DNA from: Sphingobacteriaceae bacterium
GTDB lineage: Bacteria > Bacteroidota > Bacteroidia > Sphingobacteriales > Sphingobacteriaceae
Direction: 5' to 3'
DNA length: 64,000 nt
NCBI GenBank assembly: GCA_029266635.1
Contig: JAQSWM010000005.1
Coordinates: 333,255-397,254, forward strand
Positions within the stretch are counted from its first letter, which is position 1; the number at the start of each line of letters is the position of its first letter. The notes under the pieces were generated by a model. It did no database searches, was not told the DNA's origin, and saw nothing but the letters and a program-made list of their open reading frames with translations. A program made the position numbers and the translations under genes. Shown piece after piece: positions 15,495-23,554 of the stretch.

Positions 15495-16169
15495 ATGCCA
15501 GACTTTAGAGCTTTGGCTTATAAATCATTTAACAACTTTGTAATGGTCAACCGGACTTTGACCAAACACTTTAAAGATTCTAACCCAGCCTTGTTGCTCG
15601 GGTATTTTATTTCGGAAGATCAATTTCATAGAGAACAGGGGACACTAGATAAACATGGCTATTTCTATTGCAAAGCAGACAAACTGATGGACAAATTTGG
15701 ATTTACAGCCAGTGTCCAAAGAGGCATACTAGACAAACTTGTTCAGGAAGATTTGATTGAGGTTTACCTAAAAAGGATTGATGCTTCTGAGTCTTTATCA
15801 GAAGTCAGGCATATCAAAATTAATTACGGTGCCATTCATGACCTAGTATACTCGATTCCAAAACCTCCAGTCATAGAAACGTTGCCATCGCATTTCCTAC
15901 CAATGAAGTATACGATAGTAAATTTTATAAAGAGAAGAGGTGGGTCATTCGTGCCAACATCTAAAGACGAAGAGATATTAAGGGTAGCGGAACTTCATGG
16001 ATTGTGTCCAGAAATACTAGAGCAAAATCTTGCAGAAAGAAAGTTCAAGATTAAATCCAAGAGAATAACCTTAAAATATATACTTTCAGCGTTCATTAGC
16101 AACTTTGAAAAGTTTCAAAGGACTAGTTCAGATCAGGAAAAAGGCAGTTTCTCTTTGGTAATGTCTTAA
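15495..16169 (+). CDS. Winged-helix-like protein, possible replication or DNA-binding factor
   Basis: 224 residues, cytoplasmic, basic at the C-terminus. Residues 55-100 (CKADKLMDKFGFTASVQRG, then ILDKLVQEDLIEVYLK) read as a winged helix in which the recognition helix follows a short turn. The C-terminal half (KDEEILRVAELHG, about 158-170) is helical and resembles the arrangement of phage DnaD-like replication proteins, but I cannot confirm homology. It is a single-gene unit with a strong terminator shared with the convergent helicase-like gene. Confidence 0.5.
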   Translation: MPDFRALAYKSFNNFVMVNRTLTKHFKDSNPALLLGYFISEDQFHREQGTLDKHGYFYCKADKLMDKFGFTASVQRGILDKLVQEDLIEVYLKRIDASESLSEVRHIKINYGAIHDLVYSIPKPPVIETLPSHFLPMKYTIVNFIKRRGGSFVPTSKDEEILRVAELHGLCPEILEQNLAERKFKIKSKRITLKYILSAFISNFEKFQRTSSDQEKGSFSLVMS

Positions 16170-16208
16170 AACAAGGAGCTTCAAAAACATTTGAAGCTCC
16201 TTGTTTTT
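16168..16208. terminator. Strong bidirectional terminator
   Basis: ACAAGGAGCTTCAAA pairs perfectly with TTTGAAGCTCCTTGT around a 4-5 base loop, with A-runs before and T-runs after on both strands. It separates the convergent genes ending at 16169 and 16207. Confidence 0.9.
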
Positions 16209-18102
16209 AATTGTTGCCTTTGTCTTTAGAAAGAAAGCTCAAATCATCAGAAATTTTATATTTAGGCTTATTGATAATGTAATAACTCTTATAGATGCCA
16301 TCTATTTTCTGTTTACTATTCCTTCTGACACACTCAAAGTATCGTTCAATATCTGTAGCGACAGCGGTTTTAATAACCCCTGGAGCACTCTCATATTGGT
16401 ATTCTTCGTATATGGCTTTCAACTTTTTAGATATATCATCACAGTAATAATGATTTCCTATTTGAAACTCGCTAATGATACGATCCAGCATCAATATCAA
16501 CTGGTGTTTATCCGTTTTTTTGTGCCTGAATAAAGCATCTCTCATTTTCGGTTGGCTGAATTTCAGTTGTTTCAAATACTCAAGTCCAAATAAGCGATAG
16601 CACTCAAAAGTTAAAGGTTCATCCTTACGCACTATATCAATCACTCTGTTTAGCTCTTGTTGGGTCATAGAGGTTCCTGGTCTTACCATCTTAAATAATG
16701 CCAGATCCAAAAGTTGAGCATAGCTTTTCCTCTTTACTTCAGCGCTTAGACGGAATGAATGCTCTTTATCCAAGTCTGACCATCGTTGGATGACTGTGTC
16801 AAACGTTAAATTGAATTGGTCCATTTTTGAATATCCGTTTTTCAAGTTCTTTGCCGATTCATAGAAATAGCGGAGCTTTCTTTGCTGAATTATATGTTCC
16901 CTGTAATAAGGTCTCACAAAAGGATCATCATCAACAACGGGTGAACTATAGCTCTTTTTAATCAAACCTTCTATTTCTTCTTGCTCGCCTGAGTCCCCTA
17001 GGGTAAGCATTGTGTTCTTCCATGTCTCTAAGGTTATCCGTTCATGTTGAAACTTGCTCATAATAAAACTTTCATTTTTATTTTCAGATGAGTAAGTAAG
17101 AGACGTTATGTGTGTGAAAGAATTAACACCATTTCGGCTTCTCCCGTATATTTGAAGGGCGTCACAACGAGGGTCAATAATTGATTGAAAAGCTTTTGGA
17201 ACATTCGTGATCATAAACACGTCAGGCGAGGGACCATCAATAAGAATATCAACCCCTGTATAAAATCTCGAAGTAAAAAAATTGAATTTACTGTACTTCT
17301 GATCCGCAATACTGTTTTTGACACATTTTATATCATTTAATGCAAAGTATTTCCTATCCAAATCCTCAGAGCAAAAAATAGTATAGTCATCTTTTATAAA
17401 ATCAAGTTGACTTAGGTATTCTATTGTCTTTGTACAATTCGTAAATATCAGCCTCGGACCCTCGCCATTGCAATAGTTAAGTAGATTCCTAGCTGAAGTT
17501 CTTACGTTGTTGGTCACAACGACATTCAAATCCACCTTGTAGTCTGTATAATCAGGGCTAACATCAAGCCGTCTAAAGTCACTAAACTCTTCAAAGTCTA
17601 GCTCAACTGCTGTTGCGGAAACCATAGCTTTATTTGTAAACATTAGCACTTCCTTTAAGCATCGTACAAATTCTTTCCGGAATAATGCATTGTGGATGAT
17701 GCGATCAAATTCATCATACAACACAAAGTAATTTTCTCGATAATAAGGATCAAATTTTCTTAAGGCTCGAATGAGCTTTGGAAAACCTTCGGGAACTACC
17801 AGAAGTTTTTGCCAGCCTTTAGTGTTTTGAAGATAGTCTACTATGTCATCCTCTGATGCGCTACTTGTGACGGCGCAAACCTTTTCCTTGAAATCTTCTT
17901 TCTTGACTTCGACAATGGTGATAAATGGCAGTATGACAATTGAGTGCCTATGACACGATATTTCGCTATGAGTAGCACCAAAGTTTGGGAATCGTTTATT
18001 GATGATAGTATTTGATGGAATGAATTCTCCATAACCGCTTCTACGGAGAACCGCGTCGAACTTTTCAGTTTTCGATTTTCTTGTGAGTGGTAAATGTTCC
18101 AT
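16207..18102 (-). CDS. Divergent superfamily 2 helicase-like ATPase
   Basis: 631 residues. Motif order follows SF2 helicases but with changes: FGATHSE (41-47) stands where a Walker A GxGKT is expected, LYDEFD (128-133) is a clear Walker B, VSATAV (161-166) is motif III, and QIYGRSRN (317-324) is motif VI. Between them TSRFYTGVDI (277-286) matches motif V. The missing Lys and Thr of the P-loop are the main oddity; from memory, a GATxxE variant recurs in Bacteroidota mobile elements. The C-terminal 250 residues are helical and unassigned. It starts one base after the acidic-repeat gene, so the two are coupled. Confidence 0.65.
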   Translation of the reverse strand: MEHLPLTRKSKTEKFDAVLRRSGYGEFIPSNTIINKRFPNFGATHSEISCHRHSIVILPFITIVEVKKEDFKEKVCAVTSSASEDDIVDYLQNTKGWQKLLVVPEGFPKLIRALRKFDPYYRENYFVLYDEFDRIIHNALFRKEFVRCLKEVLMFTNKAMVSATAVELDFEEFSDFRRLDVSPDYTDYKVDLNVVVTNNVRTSARNLLNYCNGEGPRLIFTNCTKTIEYLSQLDFIKDDYTIFCSEDLDRKYFALNDIKCVKNSIADQKYSKFNFFTSRFYTGVDILIDGPSPDVFMITNVPKAFQSIIDPRCDALQIYGRSRNGVNSFTHITSLTYSSENKNESFIMSKFQHERITLETWKNTMLTLGDSGEQEEIEGLIKKSYSSPVVDDDPFVRPYYREHIIQQRKLRYFYESAKNLKNGYSKMDQFNLTFDTVIQRWSDLDKEHSFRLSAEVKRKSYAQLLDLALFKMVRPGTSMTQQELNRVIDIVRKDEPLTFECYRLFGLEYLKQLKFSQPKMRDALFRHKKTDKHQLILMLDRIISEFQIGNHYYCDDISKKLKAIYEEYQYESAPGVIKTAVATDIERYFECVRRNSKQKIDGIYKSYYIINKPKYKISDDLSFLSKDKGNN

Positions 18103-18103
18103 A

Positions 18104-18865
18104 TTAGTCAGCTAAATTTTGGTTGTCTTGATCCAAATTCTCGTCTTCATTAGATATAGTTCCATCCTCAATCTCCTTCTCCACTGAGAGATCCCACAAC
18201 AAGGCACTTTCCTCTTCATCTTCTAAAGCTGTATCATAAAGAATTTGAAAAAGTATTTCCTCAGTTTCCGTTTTCACCGCTTCATCCCAAAGTAGTTGAA
18301 GAAGTTCTTCAGCGTCGGCATCATCATATAACAGTTCGTAGACATCTTCTTCAAAGTTTGCGTGCTCGGCTGATCCAACTAAAAATTCATAAACAGCTTC
18401 GGTGGATTGATCATCAGTTACAGTCTCAACTACGCCTTCATTTGATAATGTACTTTCTTCAGAATGCTGATCAGCCTCAACAGGTGTGATATCAAGATAC
18501 TCCTGTTTAAAAGCACCGATAATTTCCCACGTCGCTCCAGTTTTTTTGAAGGTTTGTTGAGTTTGATTGTTTGCTAAACTCAATGAGTCAACCGATTTAA
18601 CCTGAATAATCGAGTTCTGTAGCTTTTTTATCAGTTCCTTTGGACCTTCTCCATAGTATAGATCGGAAAGCTGGATTCGAAATTCCTGATTCTTGAATTT
18701 TAAAGTTTCAGGAGACCAGTAGGCGATTGCCTCTTTTGCTGAGGAGTTTGGATGCTGAGAAGGCAGGATCTCCTTGATTAAATAATAGCCAACTGCAAGA
18801 GAGTTGGTCGATCCGAAGGGTTTGGCAGAGAGATAAAATCTCCGCACTAGTTCGTCATTTGACAT
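18104..18865 (-). CDS. Acidic repeat protein, partner of the helicase-like gene
   Basis: 253 residues from the ATG at 18865 (MSNDELVRRFYLS); a start nine codons earlier is possible. The N-terminal 140 residues form a folded-looking domain ending in EIIGAFKQEYLDI. The last 120 are very acidic, with tandem units of about 15-26 residues of the form V/L-x-x-L-L-Y/W-D-x-A ... E-E (VYELLYDDADAEE, LQLLWDEAVKTETEE, LFQILYDTALEDEEE). Such acidic repeats often mimic nucleic acid or act as multivalent binding surfaces; here that is inference. The gene is coupled to the downstream helicase-like ATPase. Confidence 0.55.
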   Translation of the reverse strand: MSNDELVRRFYLSAKPFGSTNSLAVGYYLIKEILPSQHPNSSAKEAIAYWSPETLKFKNQEFRIQLSDLYYGEGPKELIKKLQNSIIQVKSVDSLSLANNQTQQTFKKTGATWEIIGAFKQEYLDITPVEADQHSEESTLSNEGVVETVTDDQSTEAVYEFLVGSAEHANFEEDVYELLYDDADAEELLQLLWDEAVKTETEEILFQILYDTALEDEEESALLWDLSVEKEIEDGTISNEDENLDQDNQNLAD

Positions 18866-18881
18866 TTTTTTAAGTTTTAAG

Positions 18882-18909
18882 GTTAGCACCATTGCTAACT
18901 TGGAACCAA
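18882..18909. promoter_or_regulatory. Operator-like inverted repeats before the acidic-repeat gene
   Basis: GTTAGCA and TGCTAAC form a perfect 7-bp inverted repeat with a 4-base spacer (18882-18899), followed at once by the palindrome TTGGAACCAA (18900-18909). They lie 17 bases upstream of the preferred start at 18865, a good place for a dimeric repressor site. Confidence 0.5.
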
Positions 18910-18979
18910 TGTCAGGAGATGAGGTATGGGATACCGAAATAGTAAATGAACTAGTTTTTGGAGTTAATTATTTCGCCTT

Positions 18980-19786
18980 TTACATGCTAGAAAAAGCATT
19001 TTTCATTAAAGTTCTCAGATAATTTTCTTTGTTGCTAGTAATCTGATCATTCGACAAATAACCAAACTGTTCTAGTAAGTCGAAGATAAAGCGTGCTTGT
19101 TCATTGGAAAGTTTAGCAGAAGTAGGAGTCTTTAAGGGTGTTTCTCCATCTAAATAGTCTCTGAGAAGAAAAGTGAAGCTTCCTAAAGCTTTCATAAAGA
19201 ATGAGGCTTTCCGAACCTTAAACTGCTTTTTTAGATCTATCAATAATTCTTTGGTAATCTCTTTGTCGGCTATAGCTACTGAAAGAAGTTGATTATTGCC
19301 GAAGCTTCTAGCGGACTTAACCACGGATTCGTATAAGGACTTCCAAGCACCTTTTATCGCAAGAGGCATGTTTAGGGTCGAGCTATAGCCCTTAGTTCTA
19401 CTGCTTATTTTGATGATTAAGTCTCTAGGTTTGCACTCCTCCTTAATGATAGTAAGTTCTAGGAGATTTGAAACTGTATCGTACGCGTGTTTCTTTAGAT
19501 CCTCCTGGTAGATGAAGGTAGGAAGATCCATATCCCAAAGACAATGATTTAAATACAAAAGATGATCCAGGTGGGATTCAAGGCGGTATTGGCTTAGAAC
19601 ATTAGAAAGGCTTTGTTTTAAATGTATAAGGTGCTCCTGGCTCCTGATGTTACTGAACGAGATGACTTCAGTGTAGTTGGAAGTATCAAGATTGTTCAAA
19701 TCGCCCTCTACTTCTTGGGTGATTGGCTGCAGATGATAGCGAGATAGTATTTGAAGATTAACGGTAATGGGAAAAGTGAACGACAT
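18980..19786 (-). CDS. Hypothetical protein, paralogue of 20403-21287
   Basis: 268 residues, mostly helical, cytoplasmic. Three stretches match the protein at 20403-21287 in order: a leucine-rich helix pair near 50-85 (QEHLIHLKQSLSNVLSQYR), KKHAYDTVSNLLEL near 98-111, and ARFIFDLLEQFGYLS near 233-247 (there NEFIFDLLYLFDILR). The shared order suggests an old duplication. The C-terminal segment is loosely like RteC-type regulators of Bacteroidota conjugative elements, but not enough to assign. Confidence 0.5.
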   Translation of the reverse strand: MSFTFPITVNLQILSRYHLQPITQEVEGDLNNLDTSNYTEVISFSNIRSQEHLIHLKQSLSNVLSQYRLESHLDHLLYLNHCLWDMDLPTFIYQEDLKKHAYDTVSNLLELTIIKEECKPRDLIIKISSRTKGYSSTLNMPLAIKGAWKSLYESVVKSARSFGNNQLLSVAIADKEITKELLIDLKKQFKVRKASFFMKALGSFTFLLRDYLDGETPLKTPTSAKLSNEQARFIFDLLEQFGYLSNDQITSNKENYLRTLMKNAFSSM

Positions 19787-19798
19787 ATAGCTAAATTA

Positions 19799-19830
19799 TA
19801 AAAAACCTAGCCTTAGATGACGGGAGTTTA
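19799..19830 (-). terminator. Terminator-like sequence after 19897-20340
   Basis: On the minus strand an AAACTCC arm faces AGGTTTTTT with a T-rich tail. Its core (AGCCTTAGATGAC on the plus strand) resembles the terminator at 21325-21357 (AGCCATAGATGAC). Both lie just upstream of the two paralogous genes, so they may be duplicated with them. Confidence 0.35.
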
Positions 19831-19896
19831 TCACTATATGCAGTTTAGATCTTCACAACCCTCCGAGTATATTTTATTTTCAGTACGTGCTAGTAA

Positions 19897-20340
19897 TTAA
19901 TTTTCGATGCCATAATGGCTTTTTGGATTTTCAAAGGGTGGGGGTGCAGGGTCATATTTAATAAATCGTTGGGGATACCCAACGATCTGCCAAACCATCT
20001 TGGTAATCTGATACGCTCTTCCATTTAGTTCTGTGTCTAATAGTTCAATAGATACGATTTTTAACTTTAAACCGATTAAAAACCCTGGATCAAAGAATTT
20101 TGAGTTTACGGAATACTTGTTGAATAACAACGATAACTGGACGGTGACTGGGAGTTTAAATTTGCAATATGCATTTTGGGGATGCCATCGAGCGGAAACC
20201 AATAAATCTTCCAGTCTGGTAGTAATTATGAGCGATTCAATTCCGGTTATTTCAAAAATTCCTTGCCTAAGTGAATTTGGTGTCGATAGCACTTTCTTGC
20301 TGGCATAGGCTTTTAGAAGGTCTTCTTGTTTTTGTAACAT
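19897..20340 (-). CDS. Hypothetical protein
   Basis: 147 residues from the ATG at 20340 (MLQKQEDLLKAYASKK); an in-frame TTG at 20361 would add seven residues. Cytoplasmic, a helix at the start then a beta-rich middle (GIFEITGIESLIITTRLEDLL, positions 26-46 approximately) and a proline-rich end (DPAPPPFENPK). No family recognised. It sits between the two paralogous genes in the same direction. Confidence 0.45.
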   Translation of the reverse strand: MLQKQEDLLKAYASKKVLSTPNSLRQGIFEITGIESLIITTRLEDLLVSARWHPQNAYCKFKLPVTVQLSLLFNKYSVNSKFFDPGFLIGLKLKIVSIELLDTELNGRAYQITKMVWQIVGYPQRFIKYDPAPPPFENPKSHYGIEN

Positions 20341-20402
20341 ACCCCAAATGTCTCGGGGCAATTAGGGGACAAAAAAGGGGAAAACAGGTCTCGATTTGTT
20401 CC

Positions 20403-21287
20403 CTACCCTAAGCTCCTTTTATAAGCTAGCTTTCTCTTCTTTTGTAAAGCAGTTATATATCTAGCTTTATTGAAGTTGGCAGGCAGTGTTCGATAGTTTG
20501 CAATCCTAAAATCCTTTCTTATAAGATCAGTCCCTAGGAAGTTGTCTACTTTACCGGTGAACCTGAGAATATCGAAGAGGTAAAGGAGATCGAAGATGAA
20601 CTCATTTTTTTGATTTACTAAGGCGTGGGGTAGATAGGTGGATATATAATCTTTTAGATCATCAACTGTTTCTGAGACAAAGATCTCCCCAGGATAATTA
20701 ATCTCTGATTCTAAATCACTAGTTAGGCTGGTTAGTACGTCTAGGGGAGGGATTACTTTATAACTTCGAAGTACTCCTGAATAATTTGATCGGCTTAACC
20801 TTATCCGTTGTTGAGTATAAATGCTTTTTAGTGCTATTGTAGATAATGTCAACGACATTTCGATTCCTTTTGAATGTCCTTGCTTTTGTACCTGTAGGGT
20901 AAAAGCTGGCTTTGAGGGTACACCTTTGCCCTTAAGCTTCTTCTGTTCTTTGTCAACCATTTCGGCATATCCTTTAAAAAAAAGAATTGTATCGTAAGCT
21001 TCTTGGAGCTCAAAGCTTATTGCATCAATGTCTTGAACTTTATTATAGAAATTTTGGCAAATGAAAAGGAGGTATTTGTGATGTTCTTCGGGAATGTTGA
21101 ACGAGGTAGCAAGGTCGCAAAACGCAGTACGAAATGGGTCGAATTGCTCGTCAGTAATCTCTAACTGCAGTTCAACAGGGATAACTTGGCTCCAACCACT
21201 CTTTTTGATAAGCCTAAATTGTGCGTTTAAGACCTCATTATATTTAGCTATCCTTTCTAAATCTAATTCCTGTGTTGCTTCTACCAT
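20403..21287 (-). CDS. Hypothetical protein, paralogue of 18980-19786
   Basis: 294 residues from the ATG at 21287 (MVEATQELDLERIAKYNEV); the frame is also open to a TTG three codons earlier. Helical and cytoplasmic. It shares ELQEAYDTILFF and NEFIFDLLYLFDILR with the protein at 18980-19786, and adds a basic C-terminus (ITALQKKRKLAYKRSLG) that could contact DNA. It lies directly downstream of the integrase terminator. A regulatory role for the mobile element is a guess from position only. Confidence 0.5.
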   Translation of the reverse strand: MVEATQELDLERIAKYNEVLNAQFRLIKKSGWSQVIPVELQLEITDEQFDPFRTAFCDLATSFNIPEEHHKYLLFICQNFYNKVQDIDAISFELQEAYDTILFFKGYAEMVDKEQKKLKGKGVPSKPAFTLQVQKQGHSKGIEMSLTLSTIALKSIYTQQRIRLSRSNYSGVLRSYKVIPPLDVLTSLTSDLESEINYPGEIFVSETVDDLKDYISTYLPHALVNQKNEFIFDLLYLFDILRFTGKVDNFLGTDLIRKDFRIANYRTLPANFNKARYITALQKKRKLAYKRSLG

Positions 21288-21324
21288 GATTGCCAAAATA
21301 GAAAATAGAATCGTGTCAATAAAT

Positions 21325-21357
21325 AAAAAACCCCAGCCATAGATGACCGAGGTTTTT
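21325..21357 (-). terminator. Terminator of the integrase gene
   Basis: On the minus strand AAAAACCTC pairs with the GGGGTTTTTT arm, leaving a loop around GGTCATCTATGGC, followed by TTTTTTATTTATT. It starts three bases after the integrase stop at 21361. Confidence 0.65.
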
Positions 21358-21360
21358 CAG

Positions 21361-22542
21361 TTAATGGAAATTAAAATCCTTCCTGGACTTCCTTATGTAC
21401 TTAGATTCGGGAATTTGGTCTAAGAGTTCTCTCGCATATGTTTCTGTTTGAGAGACCTTACTATGCCCATTCCGGTACATTAGCTCAACAAGATCAGCCC
21501 CACTTATAAGCAGATTCACATTGCCGGTGTGTTTAAAGCTATAAAGTGTTTTGTTCTTTTCGATCTTCAAATCCTTTTTGAGGATCTTAAATCTAGAGTC
21601 AACGGTATTTTTTGAAAGTGGAAGCTCTTTACAGAATCCGGCTTTCTGGAGAGGTTTAGTTATTCCTATGAAATACCTTTCTGAATAGGTTTCATTCCTA
21701 AAATCGATTGGTAGCTCAAGCAAATACTTCTTTAGAGGTTGATCTATCAACACCGTCTTGGCTTTGTTTTTAATTTTCGCCTTTCCTTTGGGTAGAACAA
21801 TCTTGTTTTCGTCTAACCGGAAGTCTTTCATCTGAATTCTAAGTATTTCAGAAATTCTTATTTGTGCGCCATAGATAAGGTATATAATAGTTTTTAGGAC
21901 CATATGACCTTTTTGATCGCAATATTTGATCACTGTTGCTATGTCTGTCTTGTTATAGACCCTGTGTCGCTCAACTGGATGATTCTTCGGCAGCTTAATC
22001 CCTAATGTTGGATTGATGATTGCCAGCTTAGCCTCCTCTATTACCCAATTAAAAAAAGCGGACAGATAGGCTCTGTAAGCTCGTTTGCTTTGAGGCTTAA
22101 TGTCAAGTTTCCAAAGGAAGTCTCTTATTAGTTCCTTCGATGCCTGGTTTGCCATCAACTGACCGGCTAATATTTTAAATGACGAGAACACAGTAGTGTA
22201 GTTTGCATAGGTGTTTTTTGTAAGCCTATCTTTTACAGAAAGCAAGTAGTCGTCGATCAGTTGTGCTAGCAGAGTAGATTCGGTTACAGTTGGCACAAAG
22301 CTTTTAGTGGCTGTGTCGAACCTGTGAGTTTTTAGCTGATCATCAAGCTTTTGAACAAGCTCATTAGCAGTTTTCTTTCTGTCCGTTATTGTCTGACTGG
22401 GATCGTTCAAGCCTTTAAACTGCCGGAACATCAATCTCTTGCCGTCCATTTGGTAATGAAAGAAGACAAACCATTTATCAGATAGCTTTTTGCCTGCTAT
22501 CAGAGGAGGCTTACAATGTGGGTTTAATGGGTATGTTTCCAT
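21361..22542 (-). CDS. Tyrosine recombinase (island integrase)
   Basis: 393 residues. An arm-type N-terminal domain (1-85) and a SAM-like core-binding domain (about 90-185) precede the catalytic domain. Active-site residues: R229 in GAQIRISEILR, a Lys in the beta-hairpin near 254, the box II variant YSFKHTG (334-340, with Lys in the usual Arg place and H338), H360 in NGHSKVS and nucleophile Y369 in TETYAR. This layout is common in Bacteroidota integrases. It is the outermost gene of the island, followed by non-coding DNA and then core genes, which is where an integrase is expected relative to its attachment site. Confidence 0.9.
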   Translation of the reverse strand: METYPLNPHCKPPLIAGKKLSDKWFVFFHYQMDGKRLMFRQFKGLNDPSQTITDRKKTANELVQKLDDQLKTHRFDTATKSFVPTVTESTLLAQLIDDYLLSVKDRLTKNTYANYTTVFSSFKILAGQLMANQASKELIRDFLWKLDIKPQSKRAYRAYLSAFFNWVIEEAKLAIINPTLGIKLPKNHPVERHRVYNKTDIATVIKYCDQKGHMVLKTIIYLIYGAQIRISEILRIQMKDFRLDENKIVLPKGKAKIKNKAKTVLIDQPLKKYLLELPIDFRNETYSERYFIGITKPLQKAGFCKELPLSKNTVDSRFKILKKDLKIEKNKTLYSFKHTGNVNLLISGADLVELMYRNGHSKVSQTETYARELLDQIPESKYIRKSRKDFNFH

Positions 22543-22601
22543 CTTAAAAAGTTTAAGAGGAACAGAAATCCTTATTGAATCAGTGAATTTGAGGCAATTC
22601 C

Positions 22602-22625
22602 AGGTGAACCATTAGGTGAACCATT
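22602..22625. repeat. Perfect 12-bp tandem direct repeat upstream of the integrase
   Basis: AGGTGAACCATT occurs twice back to back, 60-83 bases before the integrase start. Short direct repeats here are the usual place for arm-type integrase or excisionase binding sites. The flanking stretch to 22730 is AT-rich and holds no gene. Confidence 0.55.
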
Positions 22626-22730
22626 TTCCTATTTTGCCACTAAAAACCGCATTTTCTAAGGGGTCAACGTAAAAAGACCAATTTCCTTTTTAGTCTAAAA
22701 ACGCTCTCAGATAGCTATAAAATAGAAAAA

Positions 22731-22749
22731 CTCGGTGATGGGCACCGAG
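22731..22749. terminator. Bidirectional terminator ending the ncRNA candidate
   Basis: CTCGGTG and CACCGAG pair over 7 bp around ATGGG. The minus strand continues TTTTTCTATTTT and the plus strand CTTTTC, so it may work both ways, best on the minus strand. Confidence 0.75.
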
Positions 22750-22887
22750 CTTTTCAAACTAACCGTTGGTTAACCGAAATTAATTTCCCAGAATCTCCGC
22801 CACCGAGACAAGGAGGTGTGTCTGCCTGTTTCACCACCCTACAAGTTTTAAGCTAATCTTTAAAGAACGTTCGTTTTGCTGATTTGC
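22731..22887 (-). ncRNA. Candidate small RNA of about 155 nt at the island edge
   Basis: A good Bacteroidota promoter (22894-22926) and a strong terminator (22731-22749) bracket this stretch with no reading frame between. The RNA contains GGTGGTGAAACAGGCAGACA, which resembles the D-arm region of leucine tRNAs, then CACC/GGTG and CTCC/GGAG words that can pair, and GGTTAACC. There is no T-arm or CCA end, so it is not a normal tRNA. It may be an independent small RNA or a structured RNA gene used as the integration target. No known family is assigned. Confidence 0.5.
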
Positions 22888-22893
22888 TTGATA

Positions 22894-22926
22894 CAAATGT
22901 AGGGCAAAGAGGCTATTCATTGCAAA
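22894..22926 (-). promoter_or_regulatory. Bacteroidota promoter for the ncRNA candidate
   Basis: On the minus strand TTTG (22923-22926) and TACATTTG (22894-22901) are separated by 21 bases, a full match to TTTG-N19-21-TAnnTTTG. Transcription would start near 22887. The remaining bases up to the Lrp gene at 23003 are AT-rich without other features. Confidence 0.75.
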
Positions 22927-23002
22927 TATTTTAATGAATTATTTTAATTTTTACAAAATTTTAATTTACTTAGAGCCTAAATTAATATCCTCAAAAAAAT
23001 AG

Positions 23003-23491
23003 ATGGAAAAACGGCCTCAAAATTTAGAAATTGATAATCTCGATATGCAGATATTATCTTTCCTATTGGAAGACGCAACTATTGCATATACAGAAATCGC
23101 CAAACGGCTGATAGTTTCGGGTGGAACTATCCACGTCAGGATGAAGAAAATGCAGGATATGGGCATAATTAAAGGTTCTAACCTTTTAATAGATGCTCAG
23201 AAGATAGGATATGATGTCTGCGCCTTCTTGGGTATATACCTTGAGAAAGGCTCTATATACAAGGATGCAGTACAGAAATTAAAGCAGGTAAAAGAGATCG
23301 TGGAGCTTCATTATACTACGGGTGCTTACAGCATGTTTGCCAAGATAATATGCCGCGACACCAATCACCTGAGGCATGTGCTTAACGAAAGCATCCAGGC
23401 TATTGAAGGGATACAGCGTACGGAAACATTTATCTCTTTGGAGGAAAGTATTAAAAGGCAAATTAGCTTGGAGGATCTGGGGAACGACTAA
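23003..23491 (+). CDS. Lrp/AsnC family transcriptional regulator
   Basis: 162 residues. The N-terminal helix-turn-helix (about 12-60: IDNLDMQILSFLLED, then YTEIAKRLIVSGGTIHVRMKKM) is followed by a RAM ligand-binding domain (about 75-155). Members bind amino acids and regulate metabolism as octamers or dimers. It has its own terminator downstream. This is the first core gene after the island. The effector cannot be told from sequence. Confidence 0.9.
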   Translation: MEKRPQNLEIDNLDMQILSFLLEDATIAYTEIAKRLIVSGGTIHVRMKKMQDMGIIKGSNLLIDAQKIGYDVCAFLGIYLEKGSIYKDAVQKLKQVKEIVELHYTTGAYSMFAKIICRDTNHLRHVLNESIQAIEGIQRTETFISLEESIKRQISLEDLGND

Positions 23492-23506
23492 CGAAAATCA
23501 ATTAAC

Positions 23507-23538
23507 AAAAAAGGCCGCTTTTTTAAGCGGCCTTTTTT
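23507..23538. terminator. Bidirectional terminator
   Basis: AAGGCCGCTT pairs with AAGCGGCCTT, flanked by A- and T-runs on both sides. It serves the Lrp gene and the convergent gene ending at 23555. Confidence 0.9.
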
Positions 23539-23554
23539 GTTTTGTAAAGGGATT

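Noticed and set aside
22805..22825. CACCTCCTT on the minus strand resembling the 16S rRNA 3' end
   Set aside because: Nine matching bases with no other rRNA sequence around; best treated as chance or as part of the candidate RNA's own folding.
22731..22887. Intact leucine tRNA gene
   Set aside because: Only the D-arm region resembles tRNA-Leu. There is no T-arm, no pairing acceptor stem and no usable leucine anticodon in a 7-base loop.
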